NCBI GenBank assembly: GCA_959027945.1
Contig: CAUFRO010000001.1
Coordinates: 62,001-126,000, forward strand
DNA length: 64,000 nt
From: an uncultured Collinsella sp.
GTDB lineage: Bacteria; Actinomycetota; Coriobacteriia; Coriobacteriales; Coriobacteriaceae
Direction: 5' to 3'
Shown here: piece after piece, positions 18,315 through 29,164 of the stretch
Numbering within the stretch: position 1 is the first letter of the stretch
Layout of the letters: each line of letters begins with the position of its first letter
Translations under genes and position numbers: made by a program
Notes under the pieces: generated by a model
What the model was told of the DNA's origin: nothing
Database searches by the model: none
Seen by the model: only the letters and a program-made list of their open reading frames with translations

Positions 18315-19232
18315 ATGGACCTGCCTATCAGCTTGGAAGACATCACGTATGCCGAGAACTATCTGGCGCAGGGCGACCTGGCTACGGCGACGCCGCTGCT
18401 TGAGCGTCTGGTGGAGCTCGCCGAGGAGTATATCGACGCTGAGTGCAAGACGGAGGAGAAGCGCCAGTACTTTAGCTTCGACAGCAAGTTTGAGCGCCTG
18501 GCCTATCGCCGCGTGGAGAAGGATCCGCGCGAGCTGGTGCAGGTCGAGGTTCCCTTTGACCGCCTGTACTCCGACATGGCGTTTGCCTACATTCGCCAGC
18601 AGGATTATGTGAGCGCTCGCAATGCCCTGATGCAGGCCGTGCGCTGGGATCCCATGAACTGCAACTATCGCTTGGATTTGGCTGAGCTGTTCCGCGCGCT
18701 CGAGGACAAGCAGGAGTGGGCATCGCTTTCGTATTCGGTGTTGGAGCGTGCGAGCGACGGCAAGTGCGCCGCTCGCGCCTACACCAATTTGGGTCAGTAC
18801 TTCTTGGAGCCCGAGACCGAGAACATTTCGGCTGCCGTGGGCTGCGCGCGTCTGGCGCTGCGCCTGGCGCCCAATGATGCGCATACGACGCGCCTGCTCA
18901 ACAAGATCCATACCGCCTATCCGGATGCCGCCGATGAGAGCGACGATCATGTGATGGGCGAGCTGGCCCTGCAAGGCGTGCCGACCTCACCTTCGGCCGA
19001 GATTGCGATCTGCCTGATTATGTGCGCGACCGACGCCGCAAACGACGGCGACAAGCGTGAGGCGACGCGTCTGACGGTCCGCGCCCGAGACCTGGTGGGC
19101 GAGGAGGCCTGTGCGGCGATTATCAAACTGGTGCGCGAGAGCGATGCCGAGCTCAACGCCGAGCGCAAGGCAAAGCGCGAGGCGGCGGGCTCAAACGCCG
19201 AAGGTGCCGAGGAGGCCGGCGATGCCCAGTAA
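18315..19232 (+). CDS. Tetratricopeptide-repeat-like protein
   Basis: 305 residues, almost all helical, with repeated TPR-like units. Examples are AENYLAQGDLATATPLLERLVELA near residue 10, LYSDMAFAYIRQQDYVSARNALMQAVRWDP near 75, and ARAYTNLGQYFLEPE … ARLALRLAPNDAHTTRLLNKIH near 150. The C-terminus is charged and Ala/Glu-rich. No catalytic motif, so it is probably a scaffold or adaptor. It overlaps smpB by 11 bases and provides the upstream sequence for its ribosome site, which implies co-expression with trans-translation. Confidence 0.7.
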   Translation: MDLPISLEDITYAENYLAQGDLATATPLLERLVELAEEYIDAECKTEEKRQYFSFDSKFERLAYRRVEKDPRELVQVEVPFDRLYSDMAFAYIRQQDYVSARNALMQAVRWDPMNCNYRLDLAELFRALEDKQEWASLSYSVLERASDGKCAARAYTNLGQYFLEPETENISAAVGCARLALRLAPNDAHTTRLLNKIHTAYPDAADESDDHVMGELALQGVPTSPSAEIAICLIMCATDAANDGDKREATRLTVRARDLVGEEACAAIIKLVRESDAELNAERKAKREAAGSNAEGAEEAGDAQ

Positions 19233-19692
19233 GCGCGAGCGCAAGCTCATCTCCAAGAATCGCTCGGCTCATCACGAGTACTTTATCGATGAGACGTTTG
19301 AGTGCGGCATTGAGCTGAGCGGCACCGAGGTCAAGTCGATTCGCGAGCGTGCCTGCCAGATCACCGACACCTTTGCGCTCATCCGTGGCGGTGAGTGCTG
19401 GCTCGTGGGCTTGCATATCCACCCCTATAGCCACGGTGGCGTGTGGAATCGCGATCCCGACCGCCGTCGACGTCTGCTGCTGCACCGCAAGGAGATTGAT
19501 TTTCTCGACGGCAAGCTACGCAATCGCGGCTATGCGCTGGTGCCGCTGGAGCTCTACTTTAATACCGATGGCCGCGTAAAGCTGCTGCTTGGTCTGGGCC
19601 GCGGTAAGAAGCTCTACGACAAGCGCGAGGATATGGCCAAGCGTGATGTCCAGCGCGAGATTGACCGCGCCCTCAAGGAGCGCAACCGCTAG
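19222..19692 (+). CDS. smpB: SsrA-binding protein SmpB
   Basis: A 156-residue tmRNA partner that brings SsrA to stalled ribosomes. Signatures: KLISKNRSAHHEYFIDETFECGIELSGTEVKSIR at the start, the GLHIHPYSHGG turn, RRRRLLLHRKEID, and the basic C-terminal tail KKLYDKREDMAKRD that enters the mRNA channel. Normal length. The start lies inside the TPR gene with GAGGAGG upstream. The ssrA gene itself was not found nearby. Confidence 0.95.
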   Translation: MPSKRERKLISKNRSAHHEYFIDETFECGIELSGTEVKSIRERACQITDTFALIRGGECWLVGLHIHPYSHGGVWNRDPDRRRRLLLHRKEIDFLDGKLRNRGYALVPLELYFNTDGRVKLLLGLGRGKKLYDKREDMAKRDVQREIDRALKERNR

Positions 19693-19711
19693 GCGCTCGA
19701 CCTGCAGGGAC

Positions 19712-19746
19712 GGTGGGACAAAAACTACTGATAACTTTGTCCCACC
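19712..19746. repeat. Perfect 11-bp inverted repeat
   Basis: GGTGGGACAAA (19712-19722) and TTTGTCCCACC (19736-19746) form a perfect stem with a 13-base loop just after smpB. There is no T tail, so it is not a standard terminator; it looks like a short dispersed element. Confidence 0.6.
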
Positions 19747-19797
19747 TCGACTTCAGCTGTCTCATCTTTCTTACTGTTCTGACACATATGCCCCAAA

Positions 19798-19828
19798 GGC
19801 GGCATCCGTTAGGGGTGCCGCCTTTTTT
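19798..19828 (+). terminator. Terminator downstream of smpB
   Basis: GGCGGCATCC (19798-19807) pairs with GGGTGCCGCC (19813-19822), followed by six T. Confidence 0.85.
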
Positions 19829-19879
19829 GTGGGTACATACATCCATGAGGTTCCAACCCGGGTTAGGGGAGTGATCGTT

Positions 19880-20383
19880 ATGGACAAAACTGCGTTCTTT
19901 ACCATGCCGAGCGGCCTGTACGTGGTGAGCGCCGCGGCAGACGGGCTGCGCGCCGGCTGCGTCATCAACACGGCGGTGCAGGTGACGTCCATGCCGCCGC
20001 GCATTTCGGTTGCCGTAAACAAGGACAACGTCACCTCGGGTGTCATCGCATCGGCCAAGGCGTTTGCGCTGACCGTGATCGATCAGACGGCCGACATGCT
20101 CTACATCGGTAACTTTGGGTTCCGCACCAGCAGCGACTACGACAAGTTTGCCAAGTACGAGACCCGCGAGACGGCTCTGGGCATGCCCTATGTGCCCGAG
20201 CATGCGGCAGCGCTGTTTAGCTGCCGTTTGATTGACACCGTGGACGTGGGTACGCACCTGCTGTTTATCGGCGAGGTCGAGGACGCCGAGCGCCTGAGCG
20301 ACGAGACACCGCTTACCTACGATTACTACCACAAGGTCCTGAAGGGCAAGACGCCGCCCAAGGCATCTTCGTATCAGGGATAG
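19880..20383 (+). CDS. Flavin reductase family protein
   Basis: A 167-residue FMN-binding split-barrel protein. MPSGLYVVSAAADGLRAGCVINTAVQVTSMPPRISVAVNKDN is the flavin-binding part, and HLLFIGEVEDAERL and LTYDYYHKVLKGKTPPKASSY close the fold. In anaerobes such proteins pair with rubredoxin and act as NAD(P)H or high-molecular-weight rubredoxin reductases. A separate 47-residue rubredoxin gene follows 89 bases later with its own promoter. Substrate not determined. Confidence 0.85.
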   Translation: MDKTAFFTMPSGLYVVSAAADGLRAGCVINTAVQVTSMPPRISVAVNKDNVTSGVIASAKAFALTVIDQTADMLYIGNFGFRTSSDYDKFAKYETRETALGMPYVPEHAAALFSCRLIDTVDVGTHLLFIGEVEDAERLSDETPLTYDYYHKVLKGKTPPKASSYQG

Positions 20384-20400
20384 AAATGCTCTAAAAACAC

Positions 20401-20428
20401 TTGCATTATATTATTGAGAACCTATACT
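20401..20428 (+). promoter_or_regulatory. Sigma-70-type promoter of rubredoxin gene
   Basis: TTGCAT (20401-20406) and TATACT (20423-20428) with a 16-base spacer in a short AT-rich stretch, 45 bases before the rubredoxin start. Confidence 0.65.
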
Positions 20429-20472
20429 AATAAGCGAAGTACATCAGCAGTCACGTTCGAGAGGAGAACATC

Positions 20473-20616
20473 ATGGCTGAGGAGAAGAAGACCTATAAGT
20501 TTGTGTGCACCGTTTGCGGTTACGAGGTCGAGGTCGACACGCCCGAGCTGCCCGAGGACTACGTGTGCCCGGTGTGCGGCGTCGGTCCCGATGAGTTTGA
20601 GCTCGTCGAGGAGTAG
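20473..20616 (+). CDS. Rubredoxin
   Basis: A 47-residue electron carrier. Two CxxCG knuckles (CTVCGYEVE at about 12 and [11 protein letters not shown] at about 32) would bind one iron; [11 protein letters not shown] and [10 protein letters not shown] are standard rubredoxin wording. The PxxW… segment between the knuckles is shortened ([10 protein letters not shown]), as in small rubredoxin-like domains. ATG at 20473 follows GAGGAG. It is a likely redox partner of the flavin reductase before it. Confidence 0.9.
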   Translation: MAEEKKTYKFVCTVCGYEVEVDTPELPEDYVCPVCGVGPDEFELVEE

Positions 20617-20656
20617 CTCGTCGGCACGCGGCTCACGGCAACATATAGCTCTGTCC

Positions 20657-20695
20657 AAGGGTCCCGGTCGGATATCCCGGCCGGGACCCTTTTCC
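20657..20695 (+). terminator. Terminator of rubredoxin gene
   Basis: AAGGGTCCCGG (20657-20667) pairs perfectly with CCGGGACCCTT (20681-20691), followed by TT. Confidence 0.85.
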
Positions 20696-20761
20696 TCCGC
20701 CCCCAAGGGATCACGGTTGCTGTTGGCCGATCCTGTCTGTTGTGAGTCCGGCCGACCTTTT

Positions 20762-20978
20762 GTCTTAATCTGTAACGTCTAACGGCTCAAAACGGGTCTT
20801 CCTGTTACAGATCGAGACAAACCAAAACCGTCCGGCAGAAGGTCTCAACCTGTAACATCTAACGGTGGAAATTGGGTCCACTTGTTACAGATTGAGACAA
20901 ACGGAGCTGTCCTTCGGAATGATCTCGATCTGTAACATCTAGACATCAAAAGCGGGTCTAGATGTTACAGATCGAGAC
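20762..20978. repeat. Array of three 57-nt hairpin repeats
   Basis: Copies at 20762-20818, 20842-20898 and 20922-20978, spaced exactly 80 bases. Each has the arm GTCTCGATCTGTAAC (with 0-2 changes), a 27-base loop and the arm GTTACAGATCGAGAC. The inner CTGTAAC/GTTACAG is unchanged; loops share a TCTA start and a GGGTC block near their end. Linkers are 23 bases. The array lies between the rubredoxin terminator and the convergent mntH gene and fills most of that gap. Confidence 0.9.
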
Positions 20979-21005
20979 GTTTGCCTGGGTAGGTGCCCCG
21001 TCCCA

Positions 21006-22262
21006 TTACATCCCTGTCAACAACACGACATCGAGAATCGTCACGATGGCACCAATCCCTACGAGCAGCGCGTTGAGTGGACGCGAGTTGGCGAATTTGC
21101 CCATGACGCGGGGTGAACTGGTGAGCCGTATGAGCACAAAGACCGTAATCGGCAGTTGAAGCGACAGCAGTGCCTGACTCCAGATGAGACCTTCAAAAGG
21201 ATTTGGGACGACTAGGCACGCCGTCACTGCGCCGACGAAACAGGCCGCCACCCCGATCGAGGAATGTCGGTCGTGTATGTCGTATTCCTCGTCGAACATG
21301 CCCGCGGTGATGGTGCCCGCCGCCATACCCGCCGTCACACTACTCGAGAGGCCCGCAAACAGCAGCGCCACGGCAAAGATGGTCGAGCTTGCCGGGCCCA
21401 GAATGGGGGAGAGCGTGGCCGCTGCGACGGCGAGGTCGTCTACGACTATGCCGTGCGCAAAGAAGGTCGTTGCGGCCAGGATGACCATGGCCGAGTTGAT
21501 TGCCCAGCCCACGCCCATCGAAAAGAGCGTGTCGAAGAGCTCGTAGCGCAGACGTTCTTCGATAACCTGCTCGCCTTGGCCTTCGAAGTGCATGGATTGG
21601 ATGACCTCGGAGTGTAGAAAGAGGTTGTGGGGCATAACGACCGCACCCAGGACACTCACGATAATCGCGGCAGAGCCAGTGGGCATACTGGGCGTGATCC
21701 AGCTTGCGGCGGCTTGCGGCCAGTCGACCTTGACTAGTGCAAGCTCGGCCAAAAACGAGAGTCCTACCACGCCGACGAAGGCGATGATCCAGCGCTCGGC
21801 ACGCTTGTAGGAGTTCGTCATGAGCATTGCCATCGATGCCGCGGCCACGATGACGCAGCCGGCGCGCACGGGCAGTCCAAAGAGCATCTGGAGCGCGATC
21901 GCGCCGCCCAGGACCTCGGCCATAGCGGTGGCGATGGTCGCGAGGTAGGCACTGGCGAGCACCGTGCGTCCAACGAAACGGGGGAGGTAGCGCGTCGTGG
22001 CTTCGGCAAGACAGGCGCCCGTTGCGATACCCAGGTGTGCAGCGTTGTGCTGCAACACGATGAGCATAATCGTGGACAGCGTGACCACCCACAGCAGCGC
22101 GTAGCCAAATTGCGAGCCCGCGGCCATATTTGAGGCCCAGTTGCCCGGATCGATAAAGCCGACGGTCACGAGCAGCCCGGGGCCGATATGCCGCGCAATG
22201 TCTAGGCCTCCGTGACCACCGGTGCGTTGGGAGCCAAAGTGTTGTTTGAGATGGTTGAGCAT
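21006..22262 (-). CDS. mntH: Nramp family divalent metal (Mn2+/Fe2+) transporter
   Basis: A 418-residue membrane protein with about 11 helices. Metal-site motifs are present: GFIDPGNWASNMAAGSQFGY in helix 1 (DPGN) and GAVVMPHNLFLHSEVI in helix 6 (MPHN). It should import Mn2+ or Fe2+ by proton symport. The start at 22262 is preceded by CAGGAGCTCACC; a longer frame from 22298 lacks a site. A TTAACC/GACTAA half-dyad near 22325-22340 might be a DtxR/MntR-type operator, but this is weak. Confidence 0.9.
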   Translation of the reverse strand: MLNHLKQHFGSQRTGGHGGLDIARHIGPGLLVTVGFIDPGNWASNMAAGSQFGYALLWVVTLSTIMLIVLQHNAAHLGIATGACLAEATTRYLPRFVGRTVLASAYLATIATAMAEVLGGAIALQMLFGLPVRAGCVIVAAASMAMLMTNSYKRAERWIIAFVGVVGLSFLAELALVKVDWPQAAASWITPSMPTGSAAIIVSVLGAVVMPHNLFLHSEVIQSMHFEGQGEQVIEERLRYELFDTLFSMGVGWAINSAMVILAATTFFAHGIVVDDLAVAAATLSPILGPASSTIFAVALLFAGLSSSVTAGMAAGTITAGMFDEEYDIHDRHSSIGVAACFVGAVTACLVVPNPFEGLIWSQALLSLQLPITVFVLIRLTSSPRVMGKFANSRPLNALLVGIGAIVTILDVVLLTGM

Positions 22263-22625
22263 GGTGAGCTCCTGCGTGCCGTTTGTTTGACGCCGCAAAG
22301 GATACCCGTTTTAAGCTAAAAAGTTAACCAAGACTAACAAAATTGTTGCATTTGAATGGGATGGTGAAGGGGGATTGCTGAAATGTCTTGATCTGTAACA
22401 ACTAGGGATGGAAATTGGGTCTTCCTGTTACAGATTGAGATGTTTGAAGCGGTGAGCTTACAGGCCGAACTTGGGGCCTATGTTGTCGCCCTTGAGGTCG
22501 GCGGTGTCCACTCGTAGGGCGTGCGTTACGCGATTGTTTCGAAACGGGTGGGAAACACAACGGGTCGGCGATGCTCCTAGTATGCCTATTCAACTGACTG
22601 TCTAAATATCTAGGGGAGGATCGCG
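22263..22625. other. Divergent region between mntH and gltB
   Basis: 363 bases without a gene. It holds a short AT-rich mntH leader (about 22300-22360), one 57-nt hairpin repeat (listed) and a GC-rich gltB leader. No riboswitch was recognised. A weak dyad GTTTCGAAAC near 22536 could be a regulator site. Confidence 0.4.
22385..22441. repeat. Single 57-nt hairpin repeat
   Basis: Left arm GTCTTGATCTGTAAC, right arm GTTACAGATTGAGAT, 27-base loop. The three differences between the arms would all be G-U pairs in RNA. Confidence 0.85.
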
Positions 22626-25600
22626 ATGCAGGCAGATTCCGCTCAGCAGCAGGGCCTTTATCGCCCCGAATTCGACCACGATGCATGTGGCATCGGCGCG
22701 CTTGCCGATATCAACGGTGAGCGCCATCACCAGATTCTGGACGATGCGCTGTCCATTCTGGTCAACTTGGAGCACCGCGGCGGCACGGGACTCGAGAAGA
22801 ACACCGGCGACGGCGCCGGCATCCTGTTCCAGGTTCCGCATCACTTTTTCCGTAAAGAGGCTCAAAAGTGCGGCCAGATTCTGCCGGCAGAGGGCGACTA
22901 TGGCGTGGCCATGCTGTTCTTCCCGCAGGACGACAAGGGCGTAGAGGATGCCCGCCGCGTGTTTGAGGAGGGCTGCGCCGAGGCCGGCGTGCCGCTGCTC
23001 TTTTGGCGCGAGGTGCCCGTCGACCCGCACGACCTGGGCGAGACGGCTCGCGCCTGCATGCCCACTATCCTGCAGGCCTTCCTGGGCCGTCCGGACGACA
23101 CGCCCGCCGGCGATGCCTTCGAGCGTCGCCTGTACGTGTGCCGCCGCACTATCGAGAAGAAGGCCGACGCCGAGTTTGCCCTGCGCGACAAGATCTTCTA
23201 TGTGTGCTCCATGAGCTCGCGCACCATCGTGTACAAGGGCATGCTGGTCGCCACGCAGATGCGCCGCTTCTTCATCGACCTCAACGACGCCGCCGTCAAA
23301 ACGGCCGTGGCGCTCGTCCACTCGCGCTACTCCACCAACACCACGCCCAGCTGGGAGCGTGCGCACCCCAACCGCTTTATCATTCACAACGGCGAGATCA
23401 ATACCCTCAAGGGCAACGTCAACTGGATTCGCGCCCGCGAACCCAACCTGTACAGCCCCGTGCTGCAGCACGATCTTGAGCGCGTGATGCCCATCATCAA
23501 CCGCGAGGGTTCCGACTCCGCGATTCTGGACAACGTGCTCGAATTCTTGGTCATGAACGGTCGCCCGCTCACGCGTGCCGCGTCCATGTTGCTGCCCGAG
23601 CCGTGGGACCACAACGATAGCCTGAGTGAGGAGCGCCGCGCCTACGACGCTTACCAGTCCATGCTCATGGAGCCGTGGGACGGTCCTGCCGCTATCGCCT
23701 TTACCGACGGCCGTACCCTGGGCGCCGCCCTCGACCGTAACGGCCTGCGCCCGGCTCGCTACTACGTGACGCGCGACGGCCGCTTTATGCTGGCGAGCGA
23801 GGTGGGCACCATCGAGGTGCGCCCCGAGAACATCCTGACGAGCGGCTGCTTGGGACCGGGTCAGATGCTCGAGGTCGACTTTGCCCGCGGCCGCGTGATC
23901 TACAACGACGAGCTGCGCGCCCGTTACGCCAAGGAAAAGCCCTACCGTGATTGGATTGCCGAGGAGACGCTGACCGTCGACGCGCTCGATGAACCCGCCG
24001 CGCCCGCGTCCGCCGAGGATGCCGAGGTGCCCGCCGCTGTGCGCATGGCCAAGCTCGGCTACCACTGGGATGACGTCGACGAGGTCGTGCGTCCTATGGC
24101 CCAGCAGGGCAAGGCCCCGCTCGCCTCGATGGGCATCGACGCGCCGCTGGCTTGCCTGTCCAAGAAGACGCGTTCGTTCTTTGACTACTTCTATCAGCTG
24201 TTCGCTCAGGTCACGAACCCGCCCATCGACGCCCTTCGCGAGCACATGGTGACTTCGACCACGCTCTACCTGGGCAACCACGGCAACCTGCTCGAGGATT
24301 CCCGCACGGCCTGTCAGCTGGTGCGCCTGGAGCGCCCGTTGCTCAACGAGGAGGAGTTCGACCGCATCTGCGCCATCGACCGCGTGGGCTTTAAGACTCG
24401 CCGCTTCCGTGCCGTCTACCGCCGCGACGCCGGCGAGGGCGCACTGCAGGCTGCGCTCAAGCAGCTTGCCGAGGACGTTGAGGCCGCGGTCCGCAACGGC
24501 GTGAACATCGTGGTGCTGAGCGATCGTGCCGCTGCGGGCGAGGTGCCCGTGCCGTCGCTGCTTGCCGTGGGCTGCGTGCACAACCACCTGATCCGCGCCG
24601 GCGTGCGTACCTTTGCCGACATCGTGGTGGAGTGCGGCGACGCCGTGTCCCCGCATGACTTTGCGGCACTGGTGGGCTACTCCGCGAGCGGCATCTATCC
24701 GTACAACGCACATGCGTGCATCCGCGATCTGGCGGCACGCGGCGATTTGGACGTGACGGCCGAGCAGGGCATCGCCAACTACAACAAGGCTGCGACCGCC
24801 GGCATCGTCTCCATCATGTCCAAGATGGGCATCTCCACGGTGCAGAGCTACCATTCGGCGCAGATCTTCGAGGCCGTGGGCTTTACGCCGGAGTTCGTCA
24901 ACGCGTACTTCGCCGGCACGGTGAGCCGTGTGGGCGGTATGGGTGTCGAGGACGTTGAGCGCGAGCAAAACGAACGCTACGACGCCGCGCTCGCCATCCT
25001 TAAGAGTCCTGCTCCCGATCAGCTGCCCACACTGGGCCTGACCAAGTGGCGCCCGTTCGGTGGTGAGGATCACCTGATCGACCCCCAGACCGTCTACCTG
25101 CTGCAGACCGCCTGCCGCGAGGACAGCTACGACACCTTTAAGGAGTACAGCGCCCGCCTGCACCGCACCGGCCGTGCCGTGCGCCTGCGCGACTTGCTCG
25201 ACTTTGATGCCAGCGGACGCACGCCGGTTTCGCTCGACGAGGTGGAGCCCGCGCTCAATATCGTCCGCCGCTTTAACACCGGCGCCATGTCGTACGGTTC
25301 CATTAGCAAAGAGGCGCACGAGTGCATGGCCATCGCCATGAACCGCCTGCATGGCCGTTCCAACTCGGGCGAGGGCGGCGAGGACCCGCGTCGCGAGACC
25401 CCGCTGGCCAACGGCGACTCCAAGAACTCCGCCATCAAGCAGGTGGCAAGCGCGCGCTTTGGCGTGACGAGCCGCTACCTGTGCAGCGCCTTTGAGATTC
25501 AGATCAAGATGGCCCAGGGCGCCAAGCCCGGCGAGGGCGGCCACCTGCCCGGCAAGAAGGTCTATCCCTGGATCGCCGAGGTCCGTCAGTCCACGCCCGG

Positions 25601-27323
25601 CATCGGCCTGATCTCGCCTCCGCCGCACCACGACATCTACTCCATCGAGGACCTGGCAGAGCTGATCTTTGACCTTAAGAACGCCAACCCCGGCGCGCGC
25701 GTGTCGGTCAAGCTGGTCAGCGAGGCCGGCGTCGGCACCATCGCCACTGGTGTGGCCAAGGGCGCTGCCGACAAGATCTTGATCAGCGGTCATAACGGCG
25801 GCTCGGGTGCCGCGGCGCGCGATTCCATTTGGCACGCCGGCCTGCCGTTGGAGCTCGGCCTTGCCGAGGCCCAGCAGACGTTGCTGCAAAACGGTCTGCG
25901 CTCCCGCGTGGTGCTCGAGGCCGACGGCAAGCTCATGGACGGCACCGATGTTGCCGTCGCCTGCTTGCTGGGCGCCGAGGAGTTTGGCTTCGCGACCATG
26001 CCGCTCATCTCCATGGGCTGCCTCATGCAGCGCGATTGCCAGCAGGATACCTGCCCGGCCGGCATCGCTACGCAAAACTGCCGCCTGCGTCGCGGCTTCC
26101 GCGGCAAGCCCGAGCACGTCGAGCACTTTATGCTCTTTGTTGCCGAGCAGCTGCGCGAGGTCATGGCGAGCCTGGGCTTCCGCACCGTCGACGAGATGGT
26201 CGGCCATCCCGAGTGCTTGCGCCAGATCGAGGTCCCGGGCAACCGCAAGGCCAACCTGCTCGATCTGTCGCCCGTGCTGGCGAGCGCGACCTGTGAGTTC
26301 GGTGCCCATATCCCGGGTGCCGACGGTCGCCACTTCCTGCCGCAGATGGCCGCGGACAGCGAGCTCGACAAGACGCTCGACTCCACGTTGTTTGTGCCCT
26401 ATACGGCCGATGCCCGTGCGCACCTGCGTCCGATTCGCTTCCGCGCCGATATCGCCAACGTCAACCGTTGCGTGGGCACCATCTTGGGCAACGCGGTGAC
26501 CAAGGCGCATCCCGAGGGTCTGCCCGCCGGTTCCATCACCATCGATTGCGATGGTTCGGCCGGTCAGAGCTTTGGCGCCTTCCTGCCGCGCGGCATTACG
26601 CTCAACGTGTGCGGCGACGCCAACGACTACTTTGGCAAGGGCCTTTCGGGCGGCGAGGTGTCGGTGCGCCCCAACCCGCATGCGACCTACAAGTTCGACG
26701 AGAACATCATCGTGGGCAACGTTGCGTTCTTTGGTGCCACGAGCGGACGCGGCTTCATTAACGGCCTTGCCGGCCAGCGTTTTGCCGTGCGCAACTCCGG
26801 TGCCACCGTGGTGGTCGAGGGCTGCGGCAACCATGGCTGCGAGTACATGACGGGCGGTCTGGCGCTCATCCTGGGCGAGGTCGGGCAGAATTTTGCCGCC
26901 GGCATGACAGGCGGCGTGGCCTACGTCTTTGACCAGTACGGCACGCTCGATGCCCGCGTGAACCACGAGAGCGTTGAGCTCAAGGTCCCGACGGCCGGCG
27001 AGCTGGCGCAGATTCGCGAGCTCATCCAGGAGCACGTGGACGTGACGCAGAGCCCGCGCGGCATTAAGCTGCTCTACAGCTTTGAGACGATGAGCAAACA
27101 CTTTGTGAAGGTCATTCCGACCGAGTACGAGCGCGTGCTGGCGATTGTCGCCGCCGCCGAGGCCGTCGGCAAGACGCATGCGCAGGCCGAGGAGCTGGCG
27201 TTTGACATTGTGACCGGTCGCGCGAGTGACGCGGATGTTGCTCGCTTCGATGTTGCGGGCGGTGCTGCGGGTGCTGCGTCCGTGGCTGCCAGCTCTGTTG
27301 CTTCGACCAAGAAGGAGGCGTAA
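22626..27323 (+). CDS. gltB: Glutamate synthase large subunit
   Basis: A 1565-residue enzyme making glutamate from glutamine and 2-oxoglutarate. Residues 1-20 look like a cleaved propeptide before catalytic Cys21 (HDACGIGALAD) of the class II glutaminase domain (to about 420). A central domain follows, then the FMN synthase domain with GAMSYGSISKEAHE and PPHHDIYSIEDLAELIFDLK and a [3Fe-4S] Cys pattern (GCLMQRDCQQDTCPAG, Cx5Cx4C). Last comes the C-terminal beta-helix domain with GxxxG repeats. Complete, with ATG after GGGGAGG. gltD follows five bases after the stop. Confidence 0.97.
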   Translation: MQADSAQQQGLYRPEFDHDACGIGALADINGERHHQILDDALSILVNLEHRGGTGLEKNTGDGAGILFQVPHHFFRKEAQKCGQILPAEGDYGVAMLFFPQDDKGVEDARRVFEEGCAEAGVPLLFWREVPVDPHDLGETARACMPTILQAFLGRPDDTPAGDAFERRLYVCRRTIEKKADAEFALRDKIFYVCSMSSRTIVYKGMLVATQMRRFFIDLNDAAVKTAVALVHSRYSTNTTPSWERAHPNRFIIHNGEINTLKGNVNWIRAREPNLYSPVLQHDLERVMPIINREGSDSAILDNVLEFLVMNGRPLTRAASMLLPEPWDHNDSLSEERRAYDAYQSMLMEPWDGPAAIAFTDGRTLGAALDRNGLRPARYYVTRDGRFMLASEVGTIEVRPENILTSGCLGPGQMLEVDFARGRVIYNDELRARYAKEKPYRDWIAEETLTVDALDEPAAPASAEDAEVPAAVRMAKLGYHWDDVDEVVRPMAQQGKAPLASMGIDAPLACLSKKTRSFFDYFYQLFAQVTNPPIDALREHMVTSTTLYLGNHGNLLEDSRTACQLVRLERPLLNEEEFDRICAIDRVGFKTRRFRAVYRRDAGEGALQAALKQLAEDVEAAVRNGVNIVVLSDRAAAGEVPVPSLLAVGCVHNHLIRAGVRTFADIVVECGDAVSPHDFAALVGYSASGIYPYNAHACIRDLAARGDLDVTAEQGIANYNKAATAGIVSIMSKMGISTVQSYHSAQIFEAVGFTPEFVNAYFAGTVSRVGGMGVEDVEREQNERYDAALAILKSPAPDQLPTLGLTKWRPFGGEDHLIDPQTVYLLQTACREDSYDTFKEYSARLHRTGRAVRLRDLLDFDASGRTPVSLDEVEPALNIVRRFNTGAMSYGSISKEAHECMAIAMNRLHGRSNSGEGGEDPRRETPLANGDSKNSAIKQVASARFGVTSRYLCSAFEIQIKMAQGAKPGEGGHLPGKKVYPWIAEVRQSTPGIGLISPPPHHDIYSIEDLAELIFDLKNANPGARVSVKLVSEAGVGTIATGVAKGAADKILISGHNGGSGAAARDSIWHAGLPLELGLAEAQQTLLQNGLRSRVVLEADGKLMDGTDVAVACLLGAEEFGFATMPLISMGCLMQRDCQQDTCPAGIATQNCRLRRGFRGKPEHVEHFMLFVAEQLREVMASLGFRTVDEMVGHPECLRQIEVPGNRKANLLDLSPVLASATCEFGAHIPGADGRHFLPQMAADSELDKTLDSTLFVPYTADARAHLRPIRFRADIANVNRCVGTILGNAVTKAHPEGLPAGSITIDCDGSAGQSFGAFLPRGITLNVCGDANDYFGKGLSGGEVSVRPNPHATYKFDENIIVGNVAFFGATSGRGFINGLAGQRFAVRNSGATVVVEGCGNHGCEYMTGGLALILGEVGQNFAAGMTGGVAYVFDQYGTLDARVNHESVELKVPTAGELAQIRELIQEHVDVTQSPRGIKLLYSFETMSKHFVKVIPTEYERVLAIVAAAEAVGKTHAQAEELAFDIVTGRASDADVARFDVAGGAAGAASVAASSVASTKKEA

Positions 27324-27328
27324 GTGCC

Positions 27329-28810
<1,482 letters not shown>

Positions 28811-29164
28811 AGTAGTCATTTAAGAACGTCCCCAATGACTAGTCATTTTTTTGTCTAGTCGTTGGGGACACTCTTTGCGAGCGATTTGCTCGTTTGTCGA
28901 CGTACGGGTGTTCATTTGTCGACTTCTTGGGCTGTGGTCACCTGTTGTTTCTGTGGTGGCTGTGGGTATCTGGCTCTAAAGGGCGGGTTTGCCGTCTATG
29001 TTTACCTGCGGTTTTGTTGCGGTGCGCATTTTCGATCAAGCTTTTCGTCAAGTGTTTGGTCAGCATCTGGTTTGCAGCCGGAGGCCTATTTTGCCCGCGC
29101 TGGTCGTGGCCGACCACCCTCCTCGTAAGCTCAAATTGAGGTCTATCAGTTTGAGGAGGATGCC
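28811..29164. other. Gene-free stretch after gltD
   Basis: 354 bases. Only the hairpin at 28828-28869 (listed) stands out. Short frames here are Cys- and Ser-rich read-throughs without ribosome sites and were not called. Confidence 0.5.
28828..28869. repeat. 15-bp inverted repeat with T-rich loop
   Basis: GTCCCCAATGACTAG (28828-28842) pairs with CTAGTCGTTGGGGAC (28855-28869, one mismatch) around a loop containing seven T. It may terminate gltBD but also resembles a dispersed repeat, since GTCCCCAATG-type ends recur at 33.6 and 44.4 kb. Confidence 0.6.

Noticed and set aside
19693..19879. Expected ssrA (tmRNA) gene next to smpB
   Set aside because: No tRNA-Ala-like ends or tag-peptide frame; only hairpins are present.
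22453..22560. Minus-strand tail reading THALRVDTADLKGDNIGPKFGL before gltB
   Set aside because: Looks like a gene end but has no start, no upstream conserved domain and no ribosome site; could be a relic, not supportable.
28862..29139. Cys-rich frames between gltD and the hypothetical gene
   Set aside because: Two overlapping frames share the same Cys-rich stretch by chance; no ribosome site, no maturation genes nearby.
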